DNA of 64,000 bases from Ischnura elegans. Its lineage: Eukaryota > Arthropoda > Insecta > Odonata > Coenagrionidae. Position 1 is the stretch's first letter. Every line of letters starts with the position of its first letter. A program made the translations under genes and the position numbers. Shown here piece by piece: positions 30,801 to 42,899 of the stretch. The stretch spans positions 55,215,111-55,279,110 of the forward strand of contig NC_060247.1 of the NCBI RefSeq assembly GCF_921293095.1, written 5' to 3'. The notes under the pieces are model-generated. The model did no database searches, was not told where the DNA came from, and was given only the letters and a program-made list of their open reading frames with translations.

Positions 30801-33800
30801 TGTAGATTATAATTGTGTGTGGGGCCAATGTCATTGTTAGGTTAGGTTAAATTATATCAAGTAAAGAAACTCAATTAAGCATAGAGTTAAAGATATTTAT
30901 ACGCTACGTTATTACGAGTAAAAAACTAAGTAAGCGCATCATAACAGATATGGTGAATATTTTAAGTCAGCCTTCCTTCTCATTACCTACCATAGATTTC
31001 GAAGTCACCCTCTTCTCACATTATCGCACAATATGTAAGGGAATACTAAAAATAACTAATGCAAGCTAAACCTGAACATCGGATCTATTTCTAAATTTTG
31101 ATGTTTATACCCAAAAATTCATTAATCTTGAAACTGAAATATATCCACTATCATGTGGACCATCAGTATACCAATATAAGGCACTGTGTCGATCACGGTT
31201 TGACGTTTTTTGTGAGCTGATGTTTCCAATATTCAAGCACTCCTTTTGTCTCCAGCAATTACATCGCCATTGTTGTGAACTCAGATTCCATGTTATGAGA
31301 TAATCTCAATAGAACCCCTCGCTTACCCAAGCATAAGTTTTCCTTCGACTTTATGCTTTAAACTCTGTAAGCAGATTAACGAAATTCATACTTCATTTCA
31401 AACTTCTCTCAAAAGATTGTGACAGTCAAAATGTCTCTTCTTAAATGCATGAGGACGGTTCAACTCCACTCAATTTGTTCTTATCGCGACGTTCTTCTCT
31501 TTAAAACCTTTTGCCTTCATCTTCAAAATATCAGGCTGAAATTAAGCTCTTACCTTTTTACCTGTAACTCATTTTTGAGAATGTCATACCAGTATTTTCT
31601 CAGATGTGAAATTTATATATTTGAGAGACACGACAAAAAGGTTGAGAGACGTCCTCACTACCATAAATACGCAATATTTCAAGGTGATGACACAAGTTTA
31701 AACAGGTAATGCGTCACGAAATGAGATTCAATAGGACATGTCGAGCGAAAGTGATACGATCTCTTAAGGAATTTTCATGCACACTGTCGTTTCAAAACTG
31801 GTTATTTTTGGACAGATGTGTCCATGATGGTACGTAAGCCAGAGGCGATATATTCTGTCTTTCTTCTTCCGGTCACTTAGCTCACTAAAACGTAGTGCAC
31901 CGATTTCCTTGAGAACGAAACGTTCGAAACATAGAATTACTCATATCACCGTTGCAAAACCTTAGAGTGGTGTTCTTTGAGTAACGAGAAGGATCCAATT
32001 TCTTTATACCTCTCAGGCAGCCAGAGTCCCAAACCTTACGTCCGACGTCATTGAGTATTCCTTTTCCGTTAATGAACCTTTATTTCATTCATATCCATTT
32101 CAAGATAACCTAAGGCCGTTTTCGAAATGTCTCACATTTACAATGCAAACAGGAATAAGGTCACGTTGAAATTTCGTCTTAGACTATTTACGTACTGCAG
32201 CAGCATGTCAAAATCACGCCATCGATACCATTGACATTGATGACGTATTACATGAATTGGGTGAAAATACACCTCAGTATCACGTCATCAAGATAACCAA
32301 GGCTTGGTGATGTAATTTATCCTGTCTATTCACGTGGTCACGATGGAATCGTCGGCACTTTCAAAAAGAGCTAAACCAGCCAGATTTGCCCCTCTCCATC
32401 ATGAACTACGTCCGCAGTCATTTCCCTCTAAATGGACAGACTCTCCCTCGGGTGCAAATAAAAATGCAATACCTTCATTACAGATGTAAACAATAGCATA
32501 TTTTTTTCTTAAATCTGCCTTGAGGATTTATTCTTTGGAAGTTACACATTTCGGAAGCTAAAAAACTGACGATTGGTAATCGTAATGTCATTTAGTTGAC
32601 TATGACATATGGTATATTCTCTTCAATGTTTCCAATTATTGTTAAAAACTTATTCATCTTGTATCATTTGCTTGACATAACGTTATCAGAAGCGATAAAT
32701 AATTAGTCACTGAATATTATGAATTATTAAGTCTTCAGTCACCCGCGACGCCATCACCGCGATAATAAGTAGTCCGAGAAAAGGGCTGGCCTCCTTACTT
32801 AGTCTGGGGTGAGTTCTACCCTTCCCTATCCATACCCACCTAGGGTCTGAAGCACTATCAATGAAAACAGTGCGATGGGAATAATCACGGTATTAATTTA
32901 TTTCAGGCCAAAGGAATGTATTTTCATTTAAAATGACTTCAATTGGAGAAATAAATACAAATTTTATCTATCAGCGAAGTGACGTACAATCTAAGGAAAG
33001 ACCACGTGCGGAAATATTTTTTTCGTGACCGCTAATCACTATCTAAGTTTCTGATTCGTGCTGCAAAGCTAGGAGAAAATCCCTCTGTCACATAAAGGAG
33101 ATGATTTAAACGGGAGTACTTTAAAAGTGACTCAAGGATGGAGCACAGAGGCTAATTATGTTTATTAAAAAAATCACATTTTTCTTTCACACTTTCTCGA
33201 ATATCTCACGGAAGAAACTTTGTAATAGCAATAAAATAATGGCACCTGTTTAGACAATGCTTTTCGGACGGATAGAGAATTCTGAACTACGGTTACCTTG
33301 AGGAAGCCCACCAATTGCGACCAATACAGCGGTTTTCAGACCCCAAGTTGATCTTTTGTGAACAGGTGCCGTGAGAAGCCTTCTCGTACAGGGCGTGGCA
33401 ACTTAAGCTATATGTTGATGGTTTACGCTATGGTGGCGTCGTATAATTAAACTGCTTCACTTCACAACTGGTCCTCACACGCCTGGCAATAATTGGTTGT
33501 TTACAGTGTTCTACAACTGTAAACAATCGATCAACGGAAGCTCTAAGTGAAAAGATAATACTGGCCACGGGGCTAAAAGTCGGAAGGGTTGCCAGTCAAA
33601 GCACGGTAATGAAAGAGAATGGAAAATTTCGCTTCTCCGTCTTGCGCCAAAGTGCTAAGTCGAATCGCAAGCTATCCGAGAGCAATTTCGAACACCCTTG
33701 AATTATTGTATCACTCGGCACTGGAGTCAACACGAATGAAGGAAAGTGTCGAAAAACAATAATTCTCCATTATCTAAAAGAGGAGTGATTTGTGTTACGG

Positions 33801-35800
33801 AATTCAAAAGCCGGGGTTTGATATTTCCGCAGTTTAAAATCAGTTCCATTCTTGCGTAAAACTTGCTAATGGGAGAGTAATACGGTTTCATCATTCACCT
33901 TAAAAGGCATAGCATGAGCTTACTACAAATTACTCCGCATGACTTCAAAGGAGTGTGAGCTTTATGGAAATGAAAATTGAGGAGGTACTTTATCCACGAG
34001 CTATATCTGACCCGCAGCGTGGTCACCATAACTAAAAGAACTGTCTCAAGATCGTGCTTAGGGCAGAGCTGACAGTCGGATTTATTTTCGATTAGGTAAC
34101 TTAAAAATTGAAATCCCACAATCTCATGAATTCTATGATAACTTCTTTTTAATAGATGATCCTCCTTTCCCAAACAAGCATTTCTGAATGATCGTACCAT
34201 GATGTTAAGTACGAGTGCTCGATACTCAAATTGAAATTCAACGTAAAGAAGATGTTTCAGAAAACATTTTGAAAGATCCGTCCTATCACGCTATTTCTCG
34301 AATAGTACCGATATCTAGAATTTTGTGAGTTTAGATTTAAGATATACATGTAATTACGTAATTCTCACATCAGGAGTTGACTACCACTGATGCACATCGA
34401 ATGAACTAGAAAATTGCTTGGAAACGACCTTCCGAAGCTGAGTACGGGTGAACGTTGAAATAGTTGGCTCAACGTCAAGAATACAGAAACCGGAGGAAAA
34501 TCAAATATTGACAGTCGTCAAAATCAAATCATAAGGATCGAGCACATTGACAGTGAAGAAAGCACATTTTAGGTATCACACACTTGATTGTATTTCGACT
34601 GATTGATGTCCAAATTGTATTTTAAAGTAAGAAATGCAATGGTACATTTAATTGAGGATGGAGATGTAAAATTCATAACACATTGGCTTGAATAGACTAC
34701 AATATGATAGAGGAAGAATTGAGCAGACTTGGTTGTTATATTCCGTGACGAATCTATAAATCATCATAGACTGTTTCGCTCGCATATAATATTTCACAAT
34801 GGCAGTAGCAACAGCCAAAATGTGGACTAAGTGACATTCGAAATAGACAAATGCGGCAGATGAAGTGAGAAGCGTTTCCCGGAAGTTCTCCATCCCCAGG
34901 AAACTTTCGCGAAATCTAATGCAGAACAAGAGTAAAATATTCATCAATGGCAAATTTGAAAATAGTTTTCATTATTATAGTCCCATTTTGAATTGAAATA
35001 AACTGCTCCTATATGGCGTTAGATTATCTCTTGAAAAAGGAAACTTCACAATGGAACATGAGTAATTTTCTCTTTCACAAGGCAGTGCAATGTCTGAAAA
35101 ACTTTCATTAGATATCATGCTGATTATCTGCGCAGTATTTGAGTCGGTAACGTAAACACAATTTTAATGTAATGACTTCAATAGAACAGCCAAACGCAGT
35201 TTTTTTTACCGCGCCAGGAATTAATTGAATTGCAACGAGAGTGATGATAAATACTTAAACGCTTCATTGAATTTCATCTTAAACGGTCCTAGTGTAGATA
35301 GCTTCTATTCAGTCGACGCCTTCTCTGTTTTAAATAAAAATAATTCTCGCATCGGTCATCATATAAAATAGAAACTTGGATCCAAGCTTTCGACACCATT
35401 TGAGTTTGTGCAAATTAACGTTAAAATGAACATCTCCAAACAGATTTATACATGCCTCAAAATTATTGGATTTTTTGCAAATCCTCCTCTTCTTTCAGCA
35501 GAACACGCAAATATTTCTACAAGTTGCTGGTCTGTCGTCATTTCAGACGTTAATTCTCTTTAAGCCATCGCTCGCATGAGGGTAATTGTGTTACGAAAAA
35601 GTGAAAACGTGCTCAACACTCGTGCGGACATTTGAATGACTTAACTCGAAACAGGAACCAATCCAGTTCGAAAGGGGATGATTTTTAATTCAATCCTAAG
35701 TAAGAAAACCGTTTTTACACGGGAAAACTTCACTCACAGAAGGACCAACGCAATTTTTAAACAAACAAAACATTTAAAACAAAGTATCAAATCGGAATGA
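30800..35800. other. No supported gene in 5 kb
   Basis: AT-rich. A 10-bp perfect hairpin (TTGTTTACAG 33497-33506, CTGTAAACAA 33517-33526) is the only structure noted. Open frames at 31419, 33895 and 34648 are unremarkable. Confidence 0.4.
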
Positions 35801-35819
35801 CCTTCGTAGACTTTTTTCG

Positions 35820-36400
35820 ACAAATCAAACTGGAGAGGGGAGGGAGGGACTTGGTGCCTCGAATATGAGGAGATGGGGTAGTTGTCCAGGTGATGGGAAG
35901 GGATTTTTTCTCCAGGCGTGTACGTCTTTAGTTGAGGGGTAGGGCTGGCACCAAGCGCCAACACCAAAACCAAGATGGCAGACTGTGCTGTGGTGTGAGG
36001 GGGAGAGGGGAGGGGAAAAACAGGGGAACCGGAGCGTGGAGGGCAGTGGACTGGGGGCGAATCTAAGCGAAGGGAGGAGGTGGGGGGAGGAGGCGGGGGA
36101 GTGCGATGGAATAGGAAAGGTCGAGGAGAGGGGGGGTGGGTCAGTGGAGGAGGGGAAGACGGAAGGCGACCGATCTGTCAGCGCCAAAAGAGAATGGTAA
36201 AACGAGCCGCCGAAAAACACATCGTTTTTCGCATGCCTATCACAAAGGGGGAATTCCGCAATTGGGTGTAACGTAGAGAGCATGTGGGCTGACACGGAAA
36301 AGATAAAATTCTACCGGAGCGAGAGGGATACCTCGGGATAGGAGTTCTAAAATTCGCCTTTCTCCTCGCTGCCGTCACGATTAGGCTCAAATCTATATTT
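35820..36400. other. Purine-rich, GC-rich block
   Basis: The + strand is strongly G/A-biased (GGGAGAGGGGAGGGGAAAAA, GGAGGAGGCGGGGGAGTGCG). An AAGATGGC motif of the YY1 type occurs at about 35971. Frames on both strands are compositional (Ser/Pro-rich on -, Gly/Glu-rich on +). This could be a promoter-type region or simple sequence. Confidence 0.3.
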
Positions 36401-36574
36401 ATTTATATATTCACCACGCCCGTAAACAGGACGCTAAGACATCAGGGAAATTAGATACAAAAACAACGGACGTTCAAGAGCATCCATTTCCTTTGATAAT
36501 TACAAACCCATCTCAAACCCCTCGGACTCTGTTTCGTAGGCAAGGACTCTACCCCGCCGCCACAGAGGCCAGGA

Positions 36575-36860
36575 ATAAATACAATCTACATGTACATCTG
36601 GAATCTCTACCCCGCAAGTCGCCTCAAGAGACGTATAGCGTGGGTTCTTAGGACACCAGCCGTATACACATAAAAAGGAAATGCTTTAACGAAATTACGC
36701 CTAGTAATTATTAAAATCTTTTATCGTGCGGGAGGAATACTAATTCCCATTACCATCGGCGAAATATCTCTCTTAATTTATCGCTTCTGTCAGACCTTGA
36801 AATGTAGTGGGGTTCCGAATAAGATGTTCTCCGTGTCGCCCCTAAAAATCATGACTAATT
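36575..36860. repeat. Fragment of a dispersed insect repeat
   Basis: CTACCCCGCAAGTCGCCTC at 36607 and, further on, CGAAATATCTCTCTTAATTTATCG and GATGTTCTCCGTGTCGC resemble a repeat seen widely in insect genomes with a core CTCCGCAAGCCACC and a downstream ATCTCTCTTATTTTATCGTG block. Recognition is from memory and only partial. Confidence 0.35.
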
Positions 36861-37085
36861 GTAGAGAAATGGAATTCCAAATGAAATTTTTGGAATACTT
36901 TCTTAGTACCGAAATACTTAATAACATTTTATATCTGTGTGAACTAAAATAATATATACCATTGCATGACCTACCATAAAAGAGTTATTCAATTTTAAAT
37001 AAGTTCAACATATTCAGCTGTTATGTGGTGGAAGTTCGACATATTTAAATAAAATTGGGTTACACTTTCCCACAATGTTTTAATG

Positions 37086-37125
37086 CGTACGACGCGTTTC
37101 GGCACACAGAGCCATCATCTGGTAC
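37086..37125 (-). ncRNA. Decayed hammerhead-like motif
   Basis: On - the order is GTAC (stem I), CAGATGA (core, U4 changed to A), TGGC...GCC (stem II with one unpaired U before it), GAAA, ACGCGT (stem III), C, then GTACG (stem I partner). Architecture is intact apart from the core change, which would be expected to abolish cleavage. Confidence 0.5.
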
Positions 37126-37145
37126 AAGACACTGCACCAGATATC

Positions 37146-37188
37146 TTGTACAAGATGATGGCTCTGTGAGCCGGAACGCATCGTACGA
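37146..37188 (+). ncRNA. Decayed hammerhead-like motif, second arm
   Basis: TTGTAC, AAGATGA (two core changes), a good stem II (GGCTC/GAGCC with loop TGT), GGAA in place of GAAA, CGCATC, GTACGA. Recognisable only by comparison with 37086-37125 and 46856-46893. Confidence 0.45.
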
Positions 37189-37229
37189 GTTAAAATATTG
37201 TGGAAAAGTGCTACCATCTTTTATTTATA

Positions 37230-38960
37230 TTTAATATAAAGGAGATTCATAACTTTTTACTACGATTTCCATCTTTCTTATTTCCTCTACGATCCAAGGT
37301 TTGACTTATAGATAAATCCAAAATTTTTAAATTAAAATCTGGTTCAAAATAAAAAATTACGTATTCTGATTAATTTTAAGAACTTATACGTTAAAAGCAG
37401 TCACGATACACAATCCTTAAAATTACTATTTGGCGAAAATGAAATTGTGTATAAGTCATTACATTCTTTTAACTACGAACAGGATTACAATGAAACAATG
37501 TAAAATCAAATGTAAAGTGAAGGGTGGCATTATATGATATCCGACGACTGAAATTAGAGCACCTTAGAATGTGATAATGTAAGCGGTTGAGTCGCACTTT
37601 CGCTAATAAGTGTCTGATTAAAGGATAAATTTAAAGGCAAAAAGTATTTCTTTAAGTATATAAAACGCTTCAGGCCCAAATTTTCCACATATCTTGGTGT
37701 GACTACTTCAGCACCATTTAGTATCCCGCTGAGTTTTTACTACTTCGGAGGGCCACGTAAATTTATTATCCCAGTGATAATTTGGACATTAAGTAAGATA
37801 TAACGCTGATAAATAAAATTATCTCTCAACCAAAATGTGAAACCATACACAATATACTATTTATAAATTTATTAGCTTGACTTTTATGGCTACACACAGC
37901 ATGGAATCAAAGGTAATACGAATTTAGCCACCATATAGCAGTTCATTTTACGTTACTTGAAATGAAAAACAGTTGACTGAAGCATTTCAATAATTATTTC
38001 TCGCAATAAATTATGAATTACTTAGTTTTAAAAAACGTAACTATATCACATTTAAAATATTATTTTTTTATGAAGGAAACATTTCATAATAAATTTCAAA
38101 GCTTCCTTTAATGAGAATGATCAGTAGAAATGACAATAAAACAAGAAAATATGCGTGATGTCCACCTATTATGATCAGTTCCTATACCAATATGTATATC
38201 TAAAAACGAAAGAGGAACATGGATTGACCGCATATTTGGAGAGACTTTTGAAACTCTCGGCGACTATACAACATACCCGTAACAAGGAAAGTTACCTCAT
38301 TATGAGAAGAAACATATTTCGATGAAAGATAACTACTTCTGAGAGCAGGATTATTATAAAATCTAAGTTATTTTTTCTGTTTAAACTTAAATGGATGCTT
38401 ACTAGGAAAAATACCCCTTTTCTATATCCTAAAAACAACTCGTTTTTTTTCTATCTTTACCGTTTTAATTCTCCAACTATGATGTAAAAATTATTCGATT
38501 CAGATAAAAAAAAGATCCATACTCCTTCACCAACACGTTATTTCGCTGACGCCTTCTAAGTTTCGAGGGCAAGACATTTGTATCGACTAAAATGACTATT
38601 CTAGCCTAAGGCATGCTTTACTGTACCTGGTATATATATACCATCTTCCACAATTTTGCGCGATTGGTGAATTATTTTTTTGATACAATTTACCAATGAA
38701 ACCAAAAATACCACATCCGAAATGAAATTCACACGAGAAATGGAAAACTCGTTTAAATATTTTTGATATAATAAACAATTTATCAGAATTAATAAAATAC
38801 ACATCAAAAGAAAATATACTTCTATTTCTATTTGTTGATTGATGGCTCCATAAAAAATAATTTTCAAAGAGAAAAATAAATTTCAATTTTACAAAAATAT
38901 TGGTAGCATGTTCCGTTTCTACTTTACGACAATAGCACACCATAAAAATAATCAGTAGAT
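37230..38960. other. No supported feature
   Basis: AT-rich. Overlapping - strand frames at 38596-38943 are low-complexity and unrecognised. Confidence 0.4.
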
Positions 38961-38964
38961 CACA

Positions 38965-39360
38965 GAAATCACGGCCGATAGAGTAACATTCTCAGTTGCT
39001 TTGACCGGCCGGACATCATAAAACGTCCGTTAAAGAACCGGAAGAATGCGGAGATGTAGCAAATGGACCGACAAAACGAAAATAAAGTTTTCTCAGAAGG
39101 AAAACCAGCTTTGCATTCTGTGACGTGAGAGGCTGCGTCACCACCAAAGGCGAAGTATCCCGCTGAGGCTTCAGTGCTTCTTGAAGACAAGGCGGGAAAC
39201 GCGTCTGGTTTTTCCGGCGCCACGCTTTCCCCTGGAGAGAGACGATCGGACTAGCGGCTCAGCAGCGGTCTCTGACGTCGAAGTGAAGTGGGTGGTAGCG
39301 TACGGAAAATCAGTTCATCTGGATATACGGTCCATGCGATTCGGTCAATGGCAATGATTC
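38965..39360. other. GC-richer patch, unassigned
   Basis: CG-containing sequence around 39000-39320. On - an acceptor-like TCTCTCTCCAG at about 39235 leads into two open frames with no recognisable family. It may be a promoter region or an exon I cannot verify. Confidence 0.2.
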
Positions 39361-39489
39361 TAATCGCTCGCACATAATGAACAAAAATATGGCGATCCAC
39401 AACCACGGGGTTTGAAACAAAATCAATAATCCAAATCTATTCATGCAGAACCCAAATCCAAGAATTTAGACGAATACATAAAATTCATC

Positions 39490-39735
39490 AGGGCATGGGC
39501 GTATACAGCGAGGGGCAGGAAGGGGCAGCTGCCCTCCCCCCCCCCCCCTTGAAGCAAATACGCAAATTTCTTACGGAAGCTAATATTTTTTCAAGAAAAT
39601 AATTTTTTAAACTTCTAAAGAGCTGTTATAGTTTCCTTAAAAATGTTGATTTCATTCATCTTTTCCATGCTTAAATCTTACCTACAACTTGAACAACCAT
39701 GGCTTGCCCCCCCCCCCCCCCTCACTAGATGTGAT
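39490..39735. mobile_element. Possible short element between two poly(C) tracts
   Basis: GGGCGTATACAGCGAGGGG with a poly(C) run (39534-39548) on the left and a poly(C) run (39705-39721) followed by CTAGATGTGATCCAGCGTACG on the right. The outer parts are weakly inverted (GGCGTA.. / TACG..CTGGATC). It resembles the cargo-less C-rich elements at 45036 and 61730 but I cannot define the ends. Confidence 0.3.
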
Positions 39736-40139
39736 CCAGCGTACGACCTTGCATCGGGGCTCTTCATACGATTTTCTTCATTTCCGGAATTAATACGAAT
39801 ATCTCACTAGTGAAATTATTTTTTCCGTATGAAGAGCTCTTACATTAATTACTTTCAGGATAAAAAAATCTCTGTGACTATGAAAAAAATCTCTCTCGAT
39901 GACCCCAAATAGTTTGACAGGCGCATTTATGCCATAAAACTTTCACGCATTTATAAGTTTATATCGTTTTCAAAAAGTCAGACTTTCTGAGAATATCTTT
40001 CGGCAATTGCGACAAAAAACAGACACAACCAAAGGAATACGAGGGTCCATTTTCTTCCAGTGACAGTAAAACCTGTTTTTCATTGGATTTTAACCCAATA
40101 TATATATATATACGTACGTAGTATTCTGGAATAGCGCCA

Positions 40140-40560
40140 CGATATAGTTCAATTCATTCGGTTCATTATCACGAATCGTTCGTTCCGAGTCAGTCATGAA
40201 CGACACACTGCTAGTGGGCGGGTGGCAATGCGCTCGGTAGTGGGAGGAATGGCAAAAGAAGTTGCCTGGGATGATGAAGGTGAGCTGAAAGGGGAGGGGG
40301 AATGGGGAAGCAGAGGAATGGGGAGGGAGGGTGGAAGAGAGAAAGGTCTGGTCTTCGCGCGCGGTTGTTAACTTGACTTTTAACGTCTGTGACACCAGTG
40401 TTTCTCAGCCGCCCGAGTCTCGCCGGAGGAAATTGTCGGGAGGGTTAATTCTCGCCATGTTAGACGGTCGCGGTCAGGCGAGCGACTTGTGTGCTCCGCT
40501 GAATTAGCACCTCAAAAGAATCGCTCAGTTACCGTCCACGTCTGAAAGCCATCTCTCAAG
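40140..40560. other. CpG-rich patch
   Basis: Contains GAATCGTTCGTTCCGAGTCAG, a G/A-rich segment at 40280-40340 and a CG-dense segment at 40355-40500. No protein recognisable. Possible promoter-type sequence. Confidence 0.25.
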
Positions 40561-41780
40561 AATCAAACAAACCAGGATAGGATCTAAGGTTTGCGCAGTG
40601 GATGAACTTTTTCATCGGGAGCGTAGGGGAGCAGGTGTGTTGAACTTGCATCAAGAAGGGTTTCCATCGATTAACGAAACAATTTGTGTTTAATATATGA
40701 AGATTTAAACAGATTACGTCCTTTACTGTACTCAGTGTTGCCAGCCGTCGGAAGATGATAGTAAACAATGGGTAAAATGTAGTTTTATTCGGACAATTCT
40801 GGACTTAACTTGCAAAAAAATGTATATTGGAGTCTTCTACTATGTGAATGTTTAAAAACGGAAACATATTGAGTCTATTACAGTGTAACACCTGCCCAAG
40901 ATGCATGGATATTACCCATCATGGAAAACATACAAAATTGCAATTAAATTGGAATAGAGGCGCTCTAAGATAAAAATTACCGCTAGATATAGAACTCAAT
41001 TCCAAAATTAATTAAATGAATAATAGAAATGTAATTTATTCCTGGTCTAGCTATTTCACGCCGAAGAATTTCATCTGAAATACAAATGTTTTTGAACAAT
41101 AAGGCCCAAAAGATGGAATGAAGTACGTAACCGTTTTCAACCACGCTGCCGTAGTTACTTGTAGAGAGCTCATGAATTTATAGGAATTGAATTCTACACA
41201 TTGCACGCACTTATACCGAAACACATTCCTAGTCTTGATGCGTGCAGATGAGAAGTAAAAATGGATATCAAAGCAACTGGGTAATTGTTTAGGTCCAACC
41301 ACATGTATGCAATACAATTAGACATAAATGAGTTTAGCCTTATTAAAAATCCCGTTCTCTCATGAGTTTATTATTTACTTATGGCTAATTTTACAGTAAC
41401 CGATGGATTTTCCTGACCGCCAAAAATTATCTGAAAACTGTTTCCCAGGACCTTAATTGTCAAAAAAACTAACTTAAAAACTCACTCGGGCCCTTTTGGA
41501 GTTCACTAGAATTCCTCTCTTCAAATGCAAATGACCAATTCTAAGGGTGCCAATGATACAAAAAAATTACTTTTCCAAGAACCATTTTGAGCTATAAGTC
41601 ACAAAAAGAAATCGACACTTTATTTGTGTCTACCACTTCATGGTCAACCACTGACCTAATAACGGTAGAAGTAGCATTTCCTTCCTCCAAAGACCCAGGA
41701 GTTTTTGAGTCCCATTTCCGAGAAGTGTCTACTTGACTCATTTGTTGATCTCATTTAATTACCATTTCCTCATTTTACTA
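40560..41780. other. No supported feature
   Basis: AT-rich, short frames only. GGCCACCCGGCATTGCTCGG at 41791, just past this block, has a relative at 44888 (GGCCACGCGGCAT) that is probably also repeat-derived. Confidence 0.35.
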
Positions 41781-41872
41781 ATCACCAGAAGGCCACCCGG
41801 CATTGCTCGGGGAGTATATTACCCACTGAAGTGGGAAACTTGGAATACATGGTCACATAACAGGCTTTTTAG

Positions 41873-42535
41873 CAGGGATGGCAAGTGAAACGAAACGAAA
41901 ACGTTTTGTTTCAACCCGGAGGGAAACGGAAATACGAGGCCTAGGTTTAGTTCTGTTCCCGCACGAAATTATAACTCATCAAAGAGTTTAGTTTCAACCC
42001 GGGACGAAACTTTAAGAACCCAGGAACGAAACTAAATTAATCGAAAATCCGCTGCACATAGTTAAGTTTTGATCCCAGTTGAGTGGAGGGGGATGTGAGG
42101 GAATAGTTTCGACCAATCACGTTTGACATACGTGTAGAGAGGTTAAACATGGAGCTTAAAAATCGAATGGCCAGTTTGTGTTCACCCTTAATCGGTGAAT
42201 GGTAAAAATATGGGTGCCCCATGCATCTAATATCGGTAGGCCGAACTCTCCTTCATTCAACCATACTTCGTACTCGGTGTGAGGATTGAAATTAAACTGC
42301 TCCAAGGTGAAGCACGTGGTCTCTCCGTCGCGAAAAATTATCTACTTTTCGTTTCGATCCAGACTTTTAGTTTAGTTTCGACCAGAAGTAGTTTTGACTT
42401 CGATTTCATTTCAACCCTGAGTTTAGCTCCCTGGGCTTAAATACATTTCGTTTCGTTTTTACATTCGCTCCTGGGAACGAAACTATTGACATTTTATTTG
42501 TTGCGACTTTCGTTTAGTTTCGATAGTCATCACTG
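41873..42535 (+). mobile_element. hAT-like non-autonomous element
   Basis: Begins CAGGGATGGCAAGTGAAACG and ends CGATAGTCATCACTG, whose reverse complement CAGTGATGACTATCG fits as the partner terminus. The interior is rich in GAAAC/TTTCG repeats without a transposase. The flanking 8-mers (CTTTTTAG, GTTTCATT) do not match, so the copy is old or rearranged. A truncated inverted relative is at 9955-10351. Confidence 0.6.
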
Positions 42536-42895
42536 GTTTCATTACATAAACATTACTGGTAACATTACTGATACCAGCTGTCAATTTCTAAACATTTTTT
42601 TCGTGTCGATATCGATTATGTCGAATTTGGGTTTAAATTCGCATACTCAGAATTATTCCTCTGGTTTTTCTGAGAAACCTCCCTAACGTCAATTGAATTA
42701 GGGCGGTCCCATATCCCTTGAAAATGACCACATTCGGAGATATATCTTGAAATGGATCGTTCAGTGAGCAATTCATCGCTCCAGGCAACAACGATGCCAA
42801 ATGGAAATGAACCGTTCCTGTGGTTTTGAGCTTTCGTTGAGGATTTCGTTTCAACCATGAGTTTAGCTCCCCGGGCTAAAATCCATTTCGTTTCG
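42395..42895 (+). repeat. Direct duplication of the GAAAC-type repeat block
   Basis: ATTTCATTTCAACCCTGAGT...TTAGCTCCCTGGGC (about 42402-42455) recurs as ATTTCGTTTCAACCATGAGT...TTAGCTCCCCGGGC (about 42842-42895), offset about 440 bases, the second copy lying outside the hAT-like element's right end. Confidence 0.65.
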
Positions 42896-42899
42896 TCTC

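Larger units (their letters stand above)
37022..37228. mobile_element. Palindromic Penelope-like element terminus
   Basis: Two arms in head-to-head orientation: left (37030-37125, reading on -) and right (37146-37228, reading on +). Each contains in order a hammerhead-like motif, a TTAAAA.ATTGTGG block and ACTTTTCC/GGAAAAGTG, and the right arm ends TTTTATTTATATTTAAT. GGTGGAAG.T.GACATATTT at 37027 is shared in reverse complement with 49080-49103. No reverse transcriptase remains. Confidence 0.6.

Noticed and set aside
30838-30852. TTAGG insect telomere repeats
   Set aside because: Only two units, expected by chance.
35825-36295. 156-codon Ser/Pro-rich - strand frame
   Set aside because: Simply the complement of a purine-rich tract. 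Frames on both strands are equally open.
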